In this document: positions 24,798-32,562 of the stretch, in pieces
How the letters are laid out: each line of letters opens with the position of its first letter
Position numbering within the stretch: the first letter of the stretch is position 1
Origin: JAGGAG01 sp964638035
GTDB lineage: Bacteria; Gemmatimonadota; Gemmatimonadetes; Gemmatimonadales; GWC2-71-9
NCBI GenBank assembly: GCA_964638035.1
Contig: CAZWXD010000003.1
Location: forward strand, 1 to 64,000
Direction of reading: 5' to 3'
DNA length: 64,000 bases
Translations under genes and position numbers: made by a program
The notes under the pieces: model-generated
Databases searched by the model: none
Told to the model about the DNA's origin: nothing
The model's input: only the letters and a program-made list of their open reading frames with translations

Positions 24798-26365
24798 CGC
24801 TGGGCGCGCCGGGGCAGGAGCAGGGCGATGGGCAGCACCACTTCCTCGGGGGCCACCCCCCCGTGCAGGAACGCGCCCCGGTACCGGGCCTGGTACTCAC
24901 GCAGTTTCGTGGGGTACACGAAGAACCGGTCGCCAGTGGCCAGGAGCAGCCGGGTGCCAGGGGCCATCACCGGCAACCCATGGCCGGGCAGGTCCTCGAT
25001 CAGCATGGCAGCCTCGGGATCCTGCACCCGGATGTCCTCGCCGAACTTGTAGCGCAGGCTGGCGGTCGCATCGCGCCTGGCGAAGACGGTCGCCGGCGTG
25101 TGGCAGTGGATGGAGCCGTGGTCGGTCGTGAGCAGCACGGGCACGCCACGCCGCTCCGCCTCGCGCAGGGCGTCCCAGAGCGGCGAGCGCTCGAACCAGG
25201 TACGGGTCAGTGCCCGCAATGCCTGGGTGTCGCGCGCCACCTCGTAGAGCGTGGAGTTCTCCGAGCGCCCGTGGGTGAGCTGGTCGATGAAGTTGAACAC
25301 CAGGGCCGTGACGCCGGGCTGCTGCAGGTGGGCCGGCAACCGCTTCAGCAGCTGCTCGCCATCCTGGGCGCTGAACACCTTCTCGTAGCGCACCGGCACC
25401 GGCTGGCCGGTGAACTCGCGCACCTGCTCCGTGAGCAGGTCGTGCTCATGGCCGTTGAGGTGCTGCTCGTCGTGGCCCTTCCACCAGCGGGGATAGCGCT
25501 CCTGGATCTCGGCGGGAAAGAGCCCGCTGAAGATGGCGTTCCGGGCGTAGGGCGTGGCGGTGGGCAGGATGGAGAAGTAGTGCGCCACCTCGAGGTCGAA
25601 CAGCTCCCCGATGAGGGGACGGATCATGGCCCACTGGTCGAGGCGCAGGCAGTCCACCACCACGAAGAGCACCTTGCCGTGCTCCTGCAGCACCGGCCGG
25701 AGGAACTCGGGACCCACGTCCACCGAGAGCGGCGGACGGTCGCTCCGGCCATCGCGCACCCAGCCCCGGTAGTGGCGCTGGAGGAAGCGGGCGAAGTCGG
25801 TTCGCACGCTCTCCTGCAGCGTGCGCAGGGCGTCCTGCAGCCCGGGCTCGTTGGCCTGGCCCAGCCGCACCTCCCATTCGGCCAGCTCCACCACGTATTC
25901 CATCCACTCGCGCCACCCAAGCTGGTTGCCCCGCCGGGCCTCGAGTTCCCGGAACCGGGTCGCGAAGTCGCGCGAGAGCCGCTGCTGCCGGATACGGTCG
26001 CCCTCGAGCAGGCGGGTCACCACCGCCAGCACCTGTCGCGGGTTCACCGGCTTCACGAGGTAGTCGGACACCTCGGCGCCCACGGCGTCCTTGAAGGTGT
26101 CGGGTTCCTCGCTCTTGGTGACCATCACCACCGGCATGGCCTGGTCAGCAGAGCGAATGGCACGGAAGATCTCGAGGCCCCGGCGGCCCGGCATCTGCTC
26201 ATCGAGCAGGACAATGCCGTAAGGGTGCCGCTGGAGCATGACGAGCGCGTCGTCCCCGTGCGGGCTCGTGTCCACGGTGAAGCCCTGCTCCTCGAGGAAC
26301 ATGACGTGCGCCGTCAGGCTCTCGACTTCGTCATCAACCCAGAGGATGGAACGGGGGCGCGGCAT
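24794..26365 (-). CDS. porX: PorX-like response regulator with PglZ domain
   Basis: 523 residues. The receiver domain (1-125) has Asp11/Asp12, the phospho-acceptor Asp55 in IVLLDEQMPG, Thr83 and Lys105. A linker helix region (about 125-205) precedes a PglZ/alkaline-phosphatase-like domain with VVDCLRLDQW, the Thr-containing ILPTATPYARNAIF, NFIDQLTHGRSEN and TTDHGSIHC, the metal ligands of the superfamily. In Bacteroidota PorX controls the type IX secretion system and its PglZ domain hydrolyses oligonucleotides. No type IX genes or PorY kinase are visible here; instead it heads a glycan-assembly operon. A short TAAGTT element about six bases before the ATG may be its -10. Confidence 0.88.
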   Translation of the reverse strand: MPRPRSILWVDDEVESLTAHVMFLEEQGFTVDTSPHGDDALVMLQRHPYGIVLLDEQMPGRRGLEIFRAIRSADQAMPVVMVTKSEEPDTFKDAVGAEVSDYLVKPVNPRQVLAVVTRLLEGDRIRQQRLSRDFATRFRELEARRGNQLGWREWMEYVVELAEWEVRLGQANEPGLQDALRTLQESVRTDFARFLQRHYRGWVRDGRSDRPPLSVDVGPEFLRPVLQEHGKVLFVVVDCLRLDQWAMIRPLIGELFDLEVAHYFSILPTATPYARNAIFSGLFPAEIQERYPRWWKGHDEQHLNGHEHDLLTEQVREFTGQPVPVRYEKVFSAQDGEQLLKRLPAHLQQPGVTALVFNFIDQLTHGRSENSTLYEVARDTQALRALTRTWFERSPLWDALREAERRGVPVLLTTDHGSIHCHTPATVFARRDATASLRYKFGEDIRVQDPEAAMLIEDLPGHGLPVMAPGTRLLLATGDRFFVYPTKLREYQARYRGAFLHGGVAPEEVVLPIALLLPRRAQR

Positions 26366-26410
26366 GGGGGAAACTTACCATGCGCGCCCCGTGCCCCGTA
26401 GCTTTGCGAC

Positions 26411-26806
26411 ATGCCGCGCCCTGCCGCCGACCCACTCCTTCCCCTGCTTGCACGCACCCCGCGTGGTGGCAAGCGCGACGGGCTCTTCGCCCTCTGGCTG
26501 GCCGTCCGGGTGGCGACCGACCAGGCGCTCGACCCGCCCATCCCCCCACGCCAGGTGCGCCGCCGGATCGACGCGCTGGAGCGCCGGCTCACGAGCCTCG
26601 CCCTGCCCCCGCCGCTCCGGCGAGCCTTCCCGGGTGCACTGGCCATGCTTCGCGATGCGGAAGGTTCCCCGGCGCTGGCCTTGCAACAACTGGTGGCGCC
26701 GGTGCGGGAAGTGCTGGGAGCGGAAGCGGCGGAGGTGGTGATGCAGGGCGTCCGGACGTCAGGGCGTCAGGACGTCAGGACGTCAAGACGTCAAGAACTT
26801 CCCTGA
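26411..26806 (+). CDS. Hypothetical protein with repeat-encoded C-terminus
   Basis: 131 residues, not recognised. It begins with a Pro/Leu/Arg-rich stretch (PLLPLLARTPRGGKRDGLFALWLAVRV), then a helical, Arg-rich middle (VRRRIDALERRLTSLALPPPLRRAF) and a second helix pair. It has no signal peptide or membrane segment. The last 19 or so residues (VRTSGRQDVRTSRRQ pattern) are written by the 8-bp tandem repeat starting at 26746, and the stop codon lies in the first unit of the opposite arm. The body probably once ended near residue 112 and was extended by the array. It is read divergently from porX, 45 bases away. Confidence 0.6.
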   Translation: MPRPAADPLLPLLARTPRGGKRDGLFALWLAVRVATDQALDPPIPPRQVRRRIDALERRLTSLALPPPLRRAFPGALAMLRDAEGSPALALQQLVAPVREVLGAEAAEVVMQGVRTSGRQDVRTSRRQELP

Positions 26807-26843
26807 CGCCTTGACGCCCTGACGCCTTGACGCCCTGACGCCC
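26746..26843. repeat. Inverted array of an 8-bp repeat (6 + 5 copies)
   Basis: The left arm is six units of consensus GGRCGTCA (26746..26793); after a ten-base spacer the right arm is five units of the reverse complement, TGACGYCC (26804..26843). The arms could fold into a hairpin of about 40 base pairs. The array spans the 3' end of the plus-strand hypothetical gene and reaches to one base from the stop codon of the convergent patatin gene. It may act as a bidirectional terminator but has no T-run; it is not a CRISPR, since units are 8 bases without spacers. Confidence 0.85.
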
Positions 26844-26844
26844 C

Positions 26845-28020
26845 CTACTGGCTGTTGTCCTGCTCCGCCTCGATATCCGTGAGGTGGCCTTCCCAGGGCG
26901 CGGTGCTCCGGGCGCGGTCGAAGCCCACCTGCTCGAGCGCCGCCATCCATTCCTTGTCGAACAGCTTGGCCGCACGCGGGTCGCTCAGGTACTCGAGGGG
27001 GATGGCCGTGGCGTGCACCTGCATCGTCATCCCCTCCACACTGGAGGCAACGGCGCCGCGGAGGTTGTCCAGCCACGCCAGGATCCCCGGCTGCTGGGCC
27101 TGGAACCCGAGTTGCTCGGCCCGCCTGGCGATCTCCCCGCGATCGGACGGGTCAATGACCTTCGGCGCCGCGCGCAGGAAGACGTTGTAGATGGCCCAGA
27201 CGCGAACGGTGATCGGCTGGGTGACGCCGAGTTCCCGCGCCCGCACCGCCAGCGCGCGGTAGTCGGCCAGTCCCAGCAGGGGGAGGAGGTTCCCCATGAT
27301 CCCGCCGTCGGAGTGGACGTGGCCTTCCAGCAGCACCGGCGGGAAGACGGAGGGAATCGCGGTGGCGGCCAGCAGGAGCTCGTGCACCTGGGCGAGCCCC
27401 GAGTCGCGGGCCAGGAGCGCCGACACGTCCCAAGGGCGCTGCACGCCGAGGTCGAGGTCCACCGTCCCCACGACCAACTGGCGCGACTCGGCGAACTGCG
27501 CCTCCAGCTCCCGTTCCATGGCGCTGTCGAAGATGGCGGCAATGCTCGTCCGGTACCGTCCGGTGTTGACCACACCCCCGGTGTGGCGCAGCCAGAAGAA
27601 GAGGTCGACGGTGGGCGCAATGCGATCGGCGGCCACCAGGTAGAGTGCCGCCAGCGAGTCCACGCGTGACCTGGTGCCAAGGAAGGCAAAGGGTGACTGC
27701 AGCGCCCCGGTGCTGATGCCGGTCACGAGGTCGAAGCGGGGCATCGGGTTCGTGGGGTGGGACACCCAGCCCTTCAGGAACCCGGCCCCGTACGCGCCGT
27801 TCTGTCCCCCGCCCGAGAGAAAGAGCAGGTCGAGCGTGCCGTCGCGCCGCTGCACCAGCCGCTGGGCGAGGCGCTCCACCGCGTGGGCCCGGACCGCCAG
27901 CATGGAGTCGCGGATGGCCGGGCCCGAGGCGGCAATGGCCTCGATGGTGGTGGGGGGCCGGTGCACCGCGGCGCAGGCCGGGGTGAGGAGGAGCAGGGCG
28001 GCGAGCAGGAGTCGGGGCAT
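26845..28020 (-). CDS. Patatin-like phospholipase lipoprotein
   Basis: 391 residues. The N-terminus is a lipoprotein signal (MPRLLLAALLLLTPAC, lipid-modified Cys16). The patatin domain has FLSGGGQNGAYGAGFLKGW as oxyanion loop, the nucleophile in GISTG, and the catalytic Asp in HSDGGIMGNLLPL. The C-terminal 120 residues are helical and family-specific. It should hydrolyse acyl lipids from the periplasmic or outer face of a membrane. Its gene is bracketed at both ends by arrays of the same 8-bp repeat, so transcript ends here may be shaped by hairpins. It follows the porin gene on the same strand, 154 bases downstream. Confidence 0.85.
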   Translation of the reverse strand: MPRLLLAALLLLTPACAAVHRPPTTIEAIAASGPAIRDSMLAVRAHAVERLAQRLVQRRDGTLDLLFLSGGGQNGAYGAGFLKGWVSHPTNPMPRFDLVTGISTGALQSPFAFLGTRSRVDSLAALYLVAADRIAPTVDLFFWLRHTGGVVNTGRYRTSIAAIFDSAMERELEAQFAESRQLVVGTVDLDLGVQRPWDVSALLARDSGLAQVHELLLAATAIPSVFPPVLLEGHVHSDGGIMGNLLPLLGLADYRALAVRARELGVTQPITVRVWAIYNVFLRAAPKVIDPSDRGEIARRAEQLGFQAQQPGILAWLDNLRGAVASSVEGMTMQVHATAIPLEYLSDPRAAKLFDKEWMAALEQVGFDRARSTAPWEGHLTDIEAEQDNSQ

Positions 28021-28108
28021 GGGCGTCAGGGCGTCAGGGCGTCAGGGCGTCAGGGCGTCAGGGCGTCAGGGCGTCAGGGCGTCAGGGCGTCAGGGCGTCA
28101 GGGCGTCA
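28021..28108. repeat. Perfect tandem array of GGGCGTCA, 11 copies
   Basis: Eleven uninterrupted copies of the 8-mer GGGCGTCA begin at the base next to the patatin start codon (the ATG ends at 28020). On the minus strand the array therefore occupies the whole 5' leader of the patatin gene. Inverted copies lie at 28153..28175. The perfect identity of all copies suggests recent expansion and possible length variation, which could alter ribosome access to the gene. Confidence 0.92.
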
Positions 28109-28152
28109 GGCGAAGCAAAATACATCCTCTTCAACACCTGCCACCCCTGCCT

Positions 28153-28175
28153 TGACGTCCTGACGCCCTGACGCC
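28153..28175. repeat. Inverted partner of the GGGCGTCA array (3 copies)
   Basis: TGACGTCC, TGACGCCC and TGACGCC follow each other and end at the first base of the complement of the porin stop codon. They are the reverse complement of the 11-copy array 44 bases to the left and can pair with it. The hairpin would sit exactly between the porin and patatin genes. Confidence 0.8.
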
Positions 28176-29380
28176 TAGTAGTTCACCTGCGCCTGCAGCC
28201 GCACCGTCTGCCCTTCCTGCCGGTTGTCGGGCCGGGCGCCATCCTCGAAGGTGCGATCCGAGATCATGTAGGCGGCCGTGAGCTCGAGGCCCCTGAAGGG
28301 CGTCCACTCGGCGCCGACCTCCACTTCGTCCACGAGGTAGTACCGGGCATCGAGCTCCTGCTTTTTCCCGCCGTCGTAGTGCTGGTAGCGTGCGTAGGGA
28401 AGGAGCAGGTGCGTGCCCACCGTCATGCGGTAGCTGGCCAGGACGAACCCACCCTCGAGGTCGCGGGTGATGATGCTGTTCGTGGCCGGGTCGTACGACG
28501 GCCCCCGCCCCCAGGTCCATTCACTGGCGAGCCCGAAGGGGCGGGGATACAGCACGAAGGTGAGTGCCGCGCGCTGGTCGTCGAACGCGACCGGCCCCGC
28601 AACCCCCGGCGTCCGGGCGGTGGGCACGTACTTCCCCGTGAAGCCCTGCACCCCGAGCTCGACGACCTGCCCCTGCGGCAGCAGGAAGGGATAGCTCACG
28701 CGCACCGCGACGTGCTTGTTGCCGTTGGCATCGGGCCGGTTGGCGCCCTGGCCGTTGTAGACCCCAACGCCCACGACGCCGTAGTCACCACTTCCCTTGT
28801 ACCCGCTGTCCACCAGCATCCGGAGCCGCTTCCGCGCCGCGGCTGGCGCCCACATACCGATCATGCCGAGGTCGCGCTCGCCCGGTGCGCCGCTGTTCAT
28901 TGCATCGGAGCGGTCGAAGGGTTCGCGCACGGAGCTGGACTGCAGGTTCTCCCACCCGTACGGCACCTTGGAGAGGCCGACCCGGACCTGCCAGGTTCGG
29001 GCACGATCCAGGTAGACGTCGGCGTAGAGGTCGCGAAGCTGCAGGTAGTTGAGGCTGGCGCCCACCGACTGCACCACGTCGAACTGGAGCTTGACGTTCG
29101 CCTGCGCATGGACGGGCCCGTCCACGCTGAGGCGGGCGCGGCGGATGGAGAACTGCGGATCGCCACCCAGGTTGGCATCGCACTGGATGCAGGTCAGCTC
29201 CGGGTTGGTCTGGAAGAGCCCGTTGTAGCGGAACTGGGTGTACCCGTAGAGCCGGAGCCGCTGGTACCAGGGCTTCGGGGCCGGCGCCGCCGCCGCCGAG
29301 TCGGTGCTCTGCGCCGCCAGGGTTCCCGGCACGGCGCACGCGAGGAGCACGGCCATCCTGCACCACCATCGTCCCGACAT
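28175..29380 (-). CDS. Outer-membrane porin, phosphate-selective OprP/OprO-like
   Basis: 401 residues with a signal peptide ending LAAQ. The mature part begins with RLRLYGYTQFRYNGLFQ, a first beta strand, and continues with alternating strands such as FSIRRARLSVDGPV, VKLQFDVVQ and the aromatic C-terminus VRLQAQVNY that marks an outer-membrane beta barrel. The FSIRRARLSVDG motif is typical of phosphate-selective porins. It is read divergently from pstS, and direct repeats resembling Pho boxes lie between them, so it is probably the outer-membrane entry for phosphate under the same control. The match to OprP is by pattern; a general porin cannot be excluded. Confidence 0.8.
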   Translation of the reverse strand: MSGRWWCRMAVLLACAVPGTLAAQSTDSAAAAPAPKPWYQRLRLYGYTQFRYNGLFQTNPELTCIQCDANLGGDPQFSIRRARLSVDGPVHAQANVKLQFDVVQSVGASLNYLQLRDLYADVYLDRARTWQVRVGLSKVPYGWENLQSSSVREPFDRSDAMNSGAPGERDLGMIGMWAPAAARKRLRMLVDSGYKGSGDYGVVGVGVYNGQGANRPDANGNKHVAVRVSYPFLLPQGQVVELGVQGFTGKYVPTARTPGVAGPVAFDDQRAALTFVLYPRPFGLASEWTWGRGPSYDPATNSIITRDLEGGFVLASYRMTVGTHLLLPYARYQHYDGGKKQELDARYYLVDEVEVGAEWTPFRGLELTAAYMISDRTFEDGARPDNRQEGQTVRLQAQVNY

Positions 29381-29397
29381 GTAGTATCGTGTCCTTG

Positions 29398-29419
29398 CGT
29401 GTCATGAAACCGTGACGAA
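29398..29419 (+). promoter_or_regulatory. Pho-box-like direct repeat upstream of pstS
   Basis: TGTCA at 29400 and CGTGA at 29411 start exactly 11 bases apart, as in PhoB boxes (7-bp repeats spaced by 4). A TACCAT that could serve as -10 follows at 29427..29432, about the distance found in Pho promoters. This would put pstS transcription start near 29439, with a leader of about 70 bases. Confidence 0.5.
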
Positions 29420-29472
29420 CGTGCGCTACCATTGGCGCGACAAGGTGAACACGCCAGCATCGCGCGGCAACT

Positions 29473-29494
29473 TTCGTCATCGTACTGTTACGAA
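29473..29494. promoter_or_regulatory. Second Pho-box-like repeat between porin and pstS
   Basis: CGTCA at 29475 and TGTTA at 29486 are again 11 bases apart, and a further CGTCA at 29508 keeps the 11-base register. It lies only 18 bases before the pstS ATG, too close for a pstS promoter of usual design, so it may instead serve the divergent porin or act as an extra PhoB site. Confidence 0.4.
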
Positions 29495-29511
29495 CCTCAC
29501 CGGGAGTCGTC

Positions 29512-30576
29512 ATGCGTCTGGGACGGTTGGGCCTGCTGGGCATGCTCGTGCTGTGGACCGCTGCCTGCGGTGGTGGCAAGGATGCGGCGAAGCCGGCCAC
29601 CGGCGGCACGGCGCCAGCAGGGGCCACGGGCGATGTTGCCCTGACCGGTGCCGGCGCCACCTTCCCCTACCCGCTCTATGGCAAGTGGTTCGACGCCTAT
29701 GCCAGGGCCACCGGGATCCGCATCAACTACCAGTCGATCGGCTCGGGCGGCGGCATCCGGCAGTTCACCGAGGGCACCGTCGACTTTGGCGCGACCGACG
29801 GCCCGATGTCCGACGCCCAGATGGCGGCGGTGAACGGCAACGTGCTGCACGTGCCGACGGTGCTGGGCGCCGACGTGATGGCGTACAACCTGCCCGAGCT
29901 GGGTGACGCCAGGCTCACCCTCGATGGCGAGGTGATTGCCGCCATCTTCCTTGGTGCGATCACCCGGTGGAACGATGCCCGGCTCAAGGCGCTGAACCCC
30001 GGGCTGGCGCTGCCGGACAAGGACATCATCGTGGTCCACCGCTCGGACGGCTCGGGCACGACCTACGTGTTCACCGACTACCTCTCGCACGTCTCGCCCG
30101 AGTGGAAGGCACGCGTCGGGACCGCCACGGCGGTGAAGTGGCCGATTGGCCTGGGTGGCAAGGGGAACGAGGGCGTCACCCAGCAGGTGCGGCAGATCGA
30201 CGGCGCGCTGGGATACGTCGAGCTCATCTACGCCGTGTCCAACAACGTGGCCTTTGCCAACATCCGGAATGCGGCAGGCCAGGTGGTGACGCCCAACCTC
30301 AAGTCGGTGACGGCCGCTGGCGCCAGCGCCGAGTTCACCCCCGACACCGACTTCCGGGTGTCGATCGTCAACGCGCCAGGCCACGCGGCCTACCCCATCG
30401 CCTCGTTCACCTGGTTGCTCATCCGGCCCCAGAACCCCGACACCCTCGCCGCGCGGCAACTCCGCGACTTCGTGCGCTGGATGCTGGAGCCCGCGGCGCA
30501 GAAGATGGCCGCCGACCTGCACTATGCCCCGCTGCCGGTGAAGCTGATCGAGCTGATCCAGGGGCGCGTGCCCTAG
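29512..30576 (+). CDS. pstS: Phosphate ABC transporter substrate-binding lipoprotein
   Basis: 354 residues. The lipoprotein signal LLGMLVLWTAAC ends at the lipid-bearing Cys. The mature domain begins ALTGAGATFPYPLYGKWFDAYARATGIRINYQSIGSGGGIRQF, the phosphate-binding signature of PstS, and continues with DFGATDGPMSDAQ and VHRSDGSGTTYVFTDYL, which supply further anion-binding residues. It binds phosphate in the periplasm and delivers it to PstCA. A gap of 152 bases with its own Pho-type repeats separates it from pstC, so pstS may be made in excess from a separate message. Confidence 0.95.
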   Translation: MRLGRLGLLGMLVLWTAACGGGKDAAKPATGGTAPAGATGDVALTGAGATFPYPLYGKWFDAYARATGIRINYQSIGSGGGIRQFTEGTVDFGATDGPMSDAQMAAVNGNVLHVPTVLGADVMAYNLPELGDARLTLDGEVIAAIFLGAITRWNDARLKALNPGLALPDKDIIVVHRSDGSGTTYVFTDYLSHVSPEWKARVGTATAVKWPIGLGGKGNEGVTQQVRQIDGALGYVELIYAVSNNVAFANIRNAAGQVVTPNLKSVTAAGASAEFTPDTDFRVSIVNAPGHAAYPIASFTWLLIRPQNPDTLAARQLRDFVRWMLEPAAQKMAADLHYAPLPVKLIELIQGRVP

Positions 30577-30618
30577 CGCCACGAGGCCGGCCGGCGCATC
30601 CCCGTCGTGGCGCACGCG

Positions 30619-30684
30619 CGTGTAACACGATGTAGCACAAGGTGTTACGCACAGCCGAATGGGGCGTCACACGGCCGTTACAAT
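30619..30684 (+). promoter_or_regulatory. Pho-box-like repeat array upstream of pstC
   Basis: TGTAA (30621), TGTTA (30643), CGTCA (30665) and CGTTA (30676) fall on an 11-base register with offsets 22, 22 and 11. This matches tandem PhoB sites. The first two elements also form a 7-bp inverted repeat, GTAACAC at 30622 and GTGTTAC at 30642. A weak -10-like CAGACT lies at 30692. The array indicates phosphate-controlled initiation of the pstC operon separate from pstS. Confidence 0.5.
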
Positions 30685-30728
30685 CACCGGCCAGACTTGC
30701 TGGCTGTGCCCAACCGCCACCGCCCTGC

Positions 30729-31715
30729 ATGAGCAGCCTCGCCACCGAGCCCCGGGCCACCGCGGCGCCGTCGGCCAGCACCTCGCCACTGGAAAAATCC
30801 AGCTGGGGGGACCGCGCCTTCCGTGCGGTGCTGACCCTCTGCGCCATCGCGATCCCGGTCCTCCTGGGCTTCCTGCTCTACGAACTGTGGACCGGCTCGG
30901 CGCTGGCCCGCGACACCTTCGGCTTCGACTTCGTCACCACCAGTGAGTGGGATCCCGTGGCGGAGCAGTACGGCGCGCTCCCGCTCATCATCGGCACGCT
31001 CCTCACCTCGTTCCTCGCGCTGCTCGTGGCCGTCCCCCTCTCGCTGGGCGTCGCCATCTTCCTCACCGAGTTCGCCCCGATGCGGCTCCGGCAGCCGATC
31101 GCCAGCGTCATCGGGCTGCTCGCCGCGATCCCGAGTGTGGTGTACGGCCTGTGGGGCATCGTGGTGCTGGTCCCGATCCTCCGCACGTCCGTCTTCCCGG
31201 TGTTGCGCGACCTCCTGGGCTTCACCCCGTTCTTCCAGGGGCCGATCTACGGCCCGTCGGTGCTGTCGGCGAGCCTGATCCTCGCCATCATGGTCATGCC
31301 GTACATCATGTCGGTGTCCCGTGAGGTGCTGCTGGCGGTGCCGTCCAGCCAGCGCGAGGCGGCGCTGGCCCTGGGCGCCACGCGATGGGAGGCGGTGAAG
31401 AGCGCGGTCGTGCCCTACGCCTGGAGCGGGATCCTGGGCGCCATCATCCTCGGGCTGGGGCGCGCGCTGGGCGAGACGATGGCCGTCACCATGCTCATCG
31501 GCAACCAGCACGAGATCTCGGCGTCGCTCTTCGCGCCGGGGTATACCATGGCGGCCGTGATCGCCAACGAGTTCGCCGAGGCGGCAACGCCGTCCCACTT
31601 TGCGGCGCTCACCTACGTGGCACTGGCGCTCTTCGTGATCACGGTGCTGGTGAACGCGGGGGCGCGCCTCCTCATCTGGCGCGTGGCCCGCAAGTCACCC
31701 GCGCGCGGGGCCTGA
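30729..31715 (+). CDS. pstC: Phosphate ABC transporter permease PstC
   Basis: 328 residues with a 30-residue polar N-terminal tail and about six transmembrane segments. Family signatures include YGALPLIIGTLLTSFLALLVAVPLSLGVAIFLTEF, AAIPSVVYGLWGI and the EAA loop QREAALALGATRWEAVKSAVVPYAWSGILGAII. It forms the inner-membrane phosphate channel with PstA. The ATG at 30729 follows the array of Pho-type repeats; the stop is one base before the GTG of pstA. Confidence 0.95.
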   Translation: MSSLATEPRATAAPSASTSPLEKSSWGDRAFRAVLTLCAIAIPVLLGFLLYELWTGSALARDTFGFDFVTTSEWDPVAEQYGALPLIIGTLLTSFLALLVAVPLSLGVAIFLTEFAPMRLRQPIASVIGLLAAIPSVVYGLWGIVVLVPILRTSVFPVLRDLLGFTPFFQGPIYGPSVLSASLILAIMVMPYIMSVSREVLLAVPSSQREAALALGATRWEAVKSAVVPYAWSGILGAIILGLGRALGETMAVTMLIGNQHEISASLFAPGYTMAAVIANEFAEAATPSHFAALTYVALALFVITVLVNAGARLLIWRVARKSPARGA

Positions 31716-31716
31716 C

Positions 31717-32562
31717 GTGGACCGGCGCGCCTTCCGCCGCCTCAAGAGCAACGTCATGACCGGCGTGCTCATGCTCTGCGTGGTGGCGGCCGTGCTCCCG
31801 CTCTTCCTGATCCTGGCCCAGCTCATCGTGAAGGGCGCCGGGAGCCTCTCGGTCGAGTTCTTCACCCGCATGCCGGCGCCCCCGGGCGAGGGGGGCGGGG
31901 GCGTGGCGCACGCGATCGTCGGCACCTTGCTCATGGTGGGCACCGCCTGCCTGCTGGGGATCCCCATCGGGATCGGGGCCGGGGTGTACAGCGCCGAGTA
32001 TCCCCGGAGCCGCCTGGCCACGGCGAGCCGCTTCGTGGCCGACGTGCTGAACGGGACGCCATCGATCGTGATCGGCGTCTTTGCCTGGACCTGGATCGTC
32101 GCCCGACAGGACCACTTCTCCGGGTTTGCCGGCGCGGTCGCCCTCGCGATCATCATGGTCCCGATGGTGATGCGCACCACCGAGGAGATGATCCTGCTGG
32201 TGCCCAACTCGCTGCGCGAGGCGGCGCTGGCACTGGGCTACCCGCGCTGGCGCACCAGCCTGCAGATCGTCCTCCTCACGGCCCTTCCCGGCATCCTCAC
32301 CGGGGCGCTGCTCGCGGTGGCGCGCGTGGCGGGCGAGACAGCGCCGCTCCTCTTCACGGCGCTGGGCAGCCAGTACCTGGGCACGAAGCTCAGCCAGCCG
32401 ATGGCGGCCCTGCCGCTCACGGTCTACACCTACGCCACCGGCCCCTTCGAGGAGTGGCACCGCTATGCGTGGGCCGCGGCACTTGTCCTCATCATCATGG
32501 TCTTCCTGCTGAACCTGGGCGCCCGGCTCGCGACCCGGCGGATGGCCCGGCTCCGTGGCTGA
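31717..32562 (+). CDS. pstA: Phosphate ABC transporter permease PstA
   Basis: 281 residues with six transmembrane segments, starting at a GTG one base after the pstC stop. Typical stretches are AIVGTLLMVGTACLLGIPIGIGAGVYSAEY, LNGTPSIVIGVFAW, and the EAA loop LREAALALGYPRWRTSLQIVLLTALPGILTGAL, followed by VARVAGETAPLLFTALG. It pairs with PstC and docks the PstB ATPase. The 3' end overlaps the first pstB gene by eight bases. Confidence 0.95.
   Translation: MDRRAFRRLKSNVMTGVLMLCVVAAVLPLFLILAQLIVKGAGSLSVEFFTRMPAPPGEGGGGVAHAIVGTLLMVGTACLLGIPIGIGAGVYSAEYPRSRLATASRFVADVLNGTPSIVIGVFAWTWIVARQDHFSGFAGAVALAIIMVPMVMRTTEEMILLVPNSLREAALALGYPRWRTSLQIVLLTALPGILTGALLAVARVAGETAPLLFTALGSQYLGTKLSQPMAALPLTVYTYATGPFEEWHRYAWAAALVLIIMVFLLNLGARLATRRMARLRG

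Noticed and set aside
28021..28175. The tandem arrays as a CRISPR
   Set aside because: Units are only 8 bases, contiguous, without spacers, and no cas gene is present.
30622..30648. Inverted repeat GTAACAC/GTGTTAC before pstC as the pstS terminator or a riboswitch
   Set aside because: The 13-base loop, short arms and lack of a T-run argue against a terminator, and the elements fit better as part of the 11-base Pho register.
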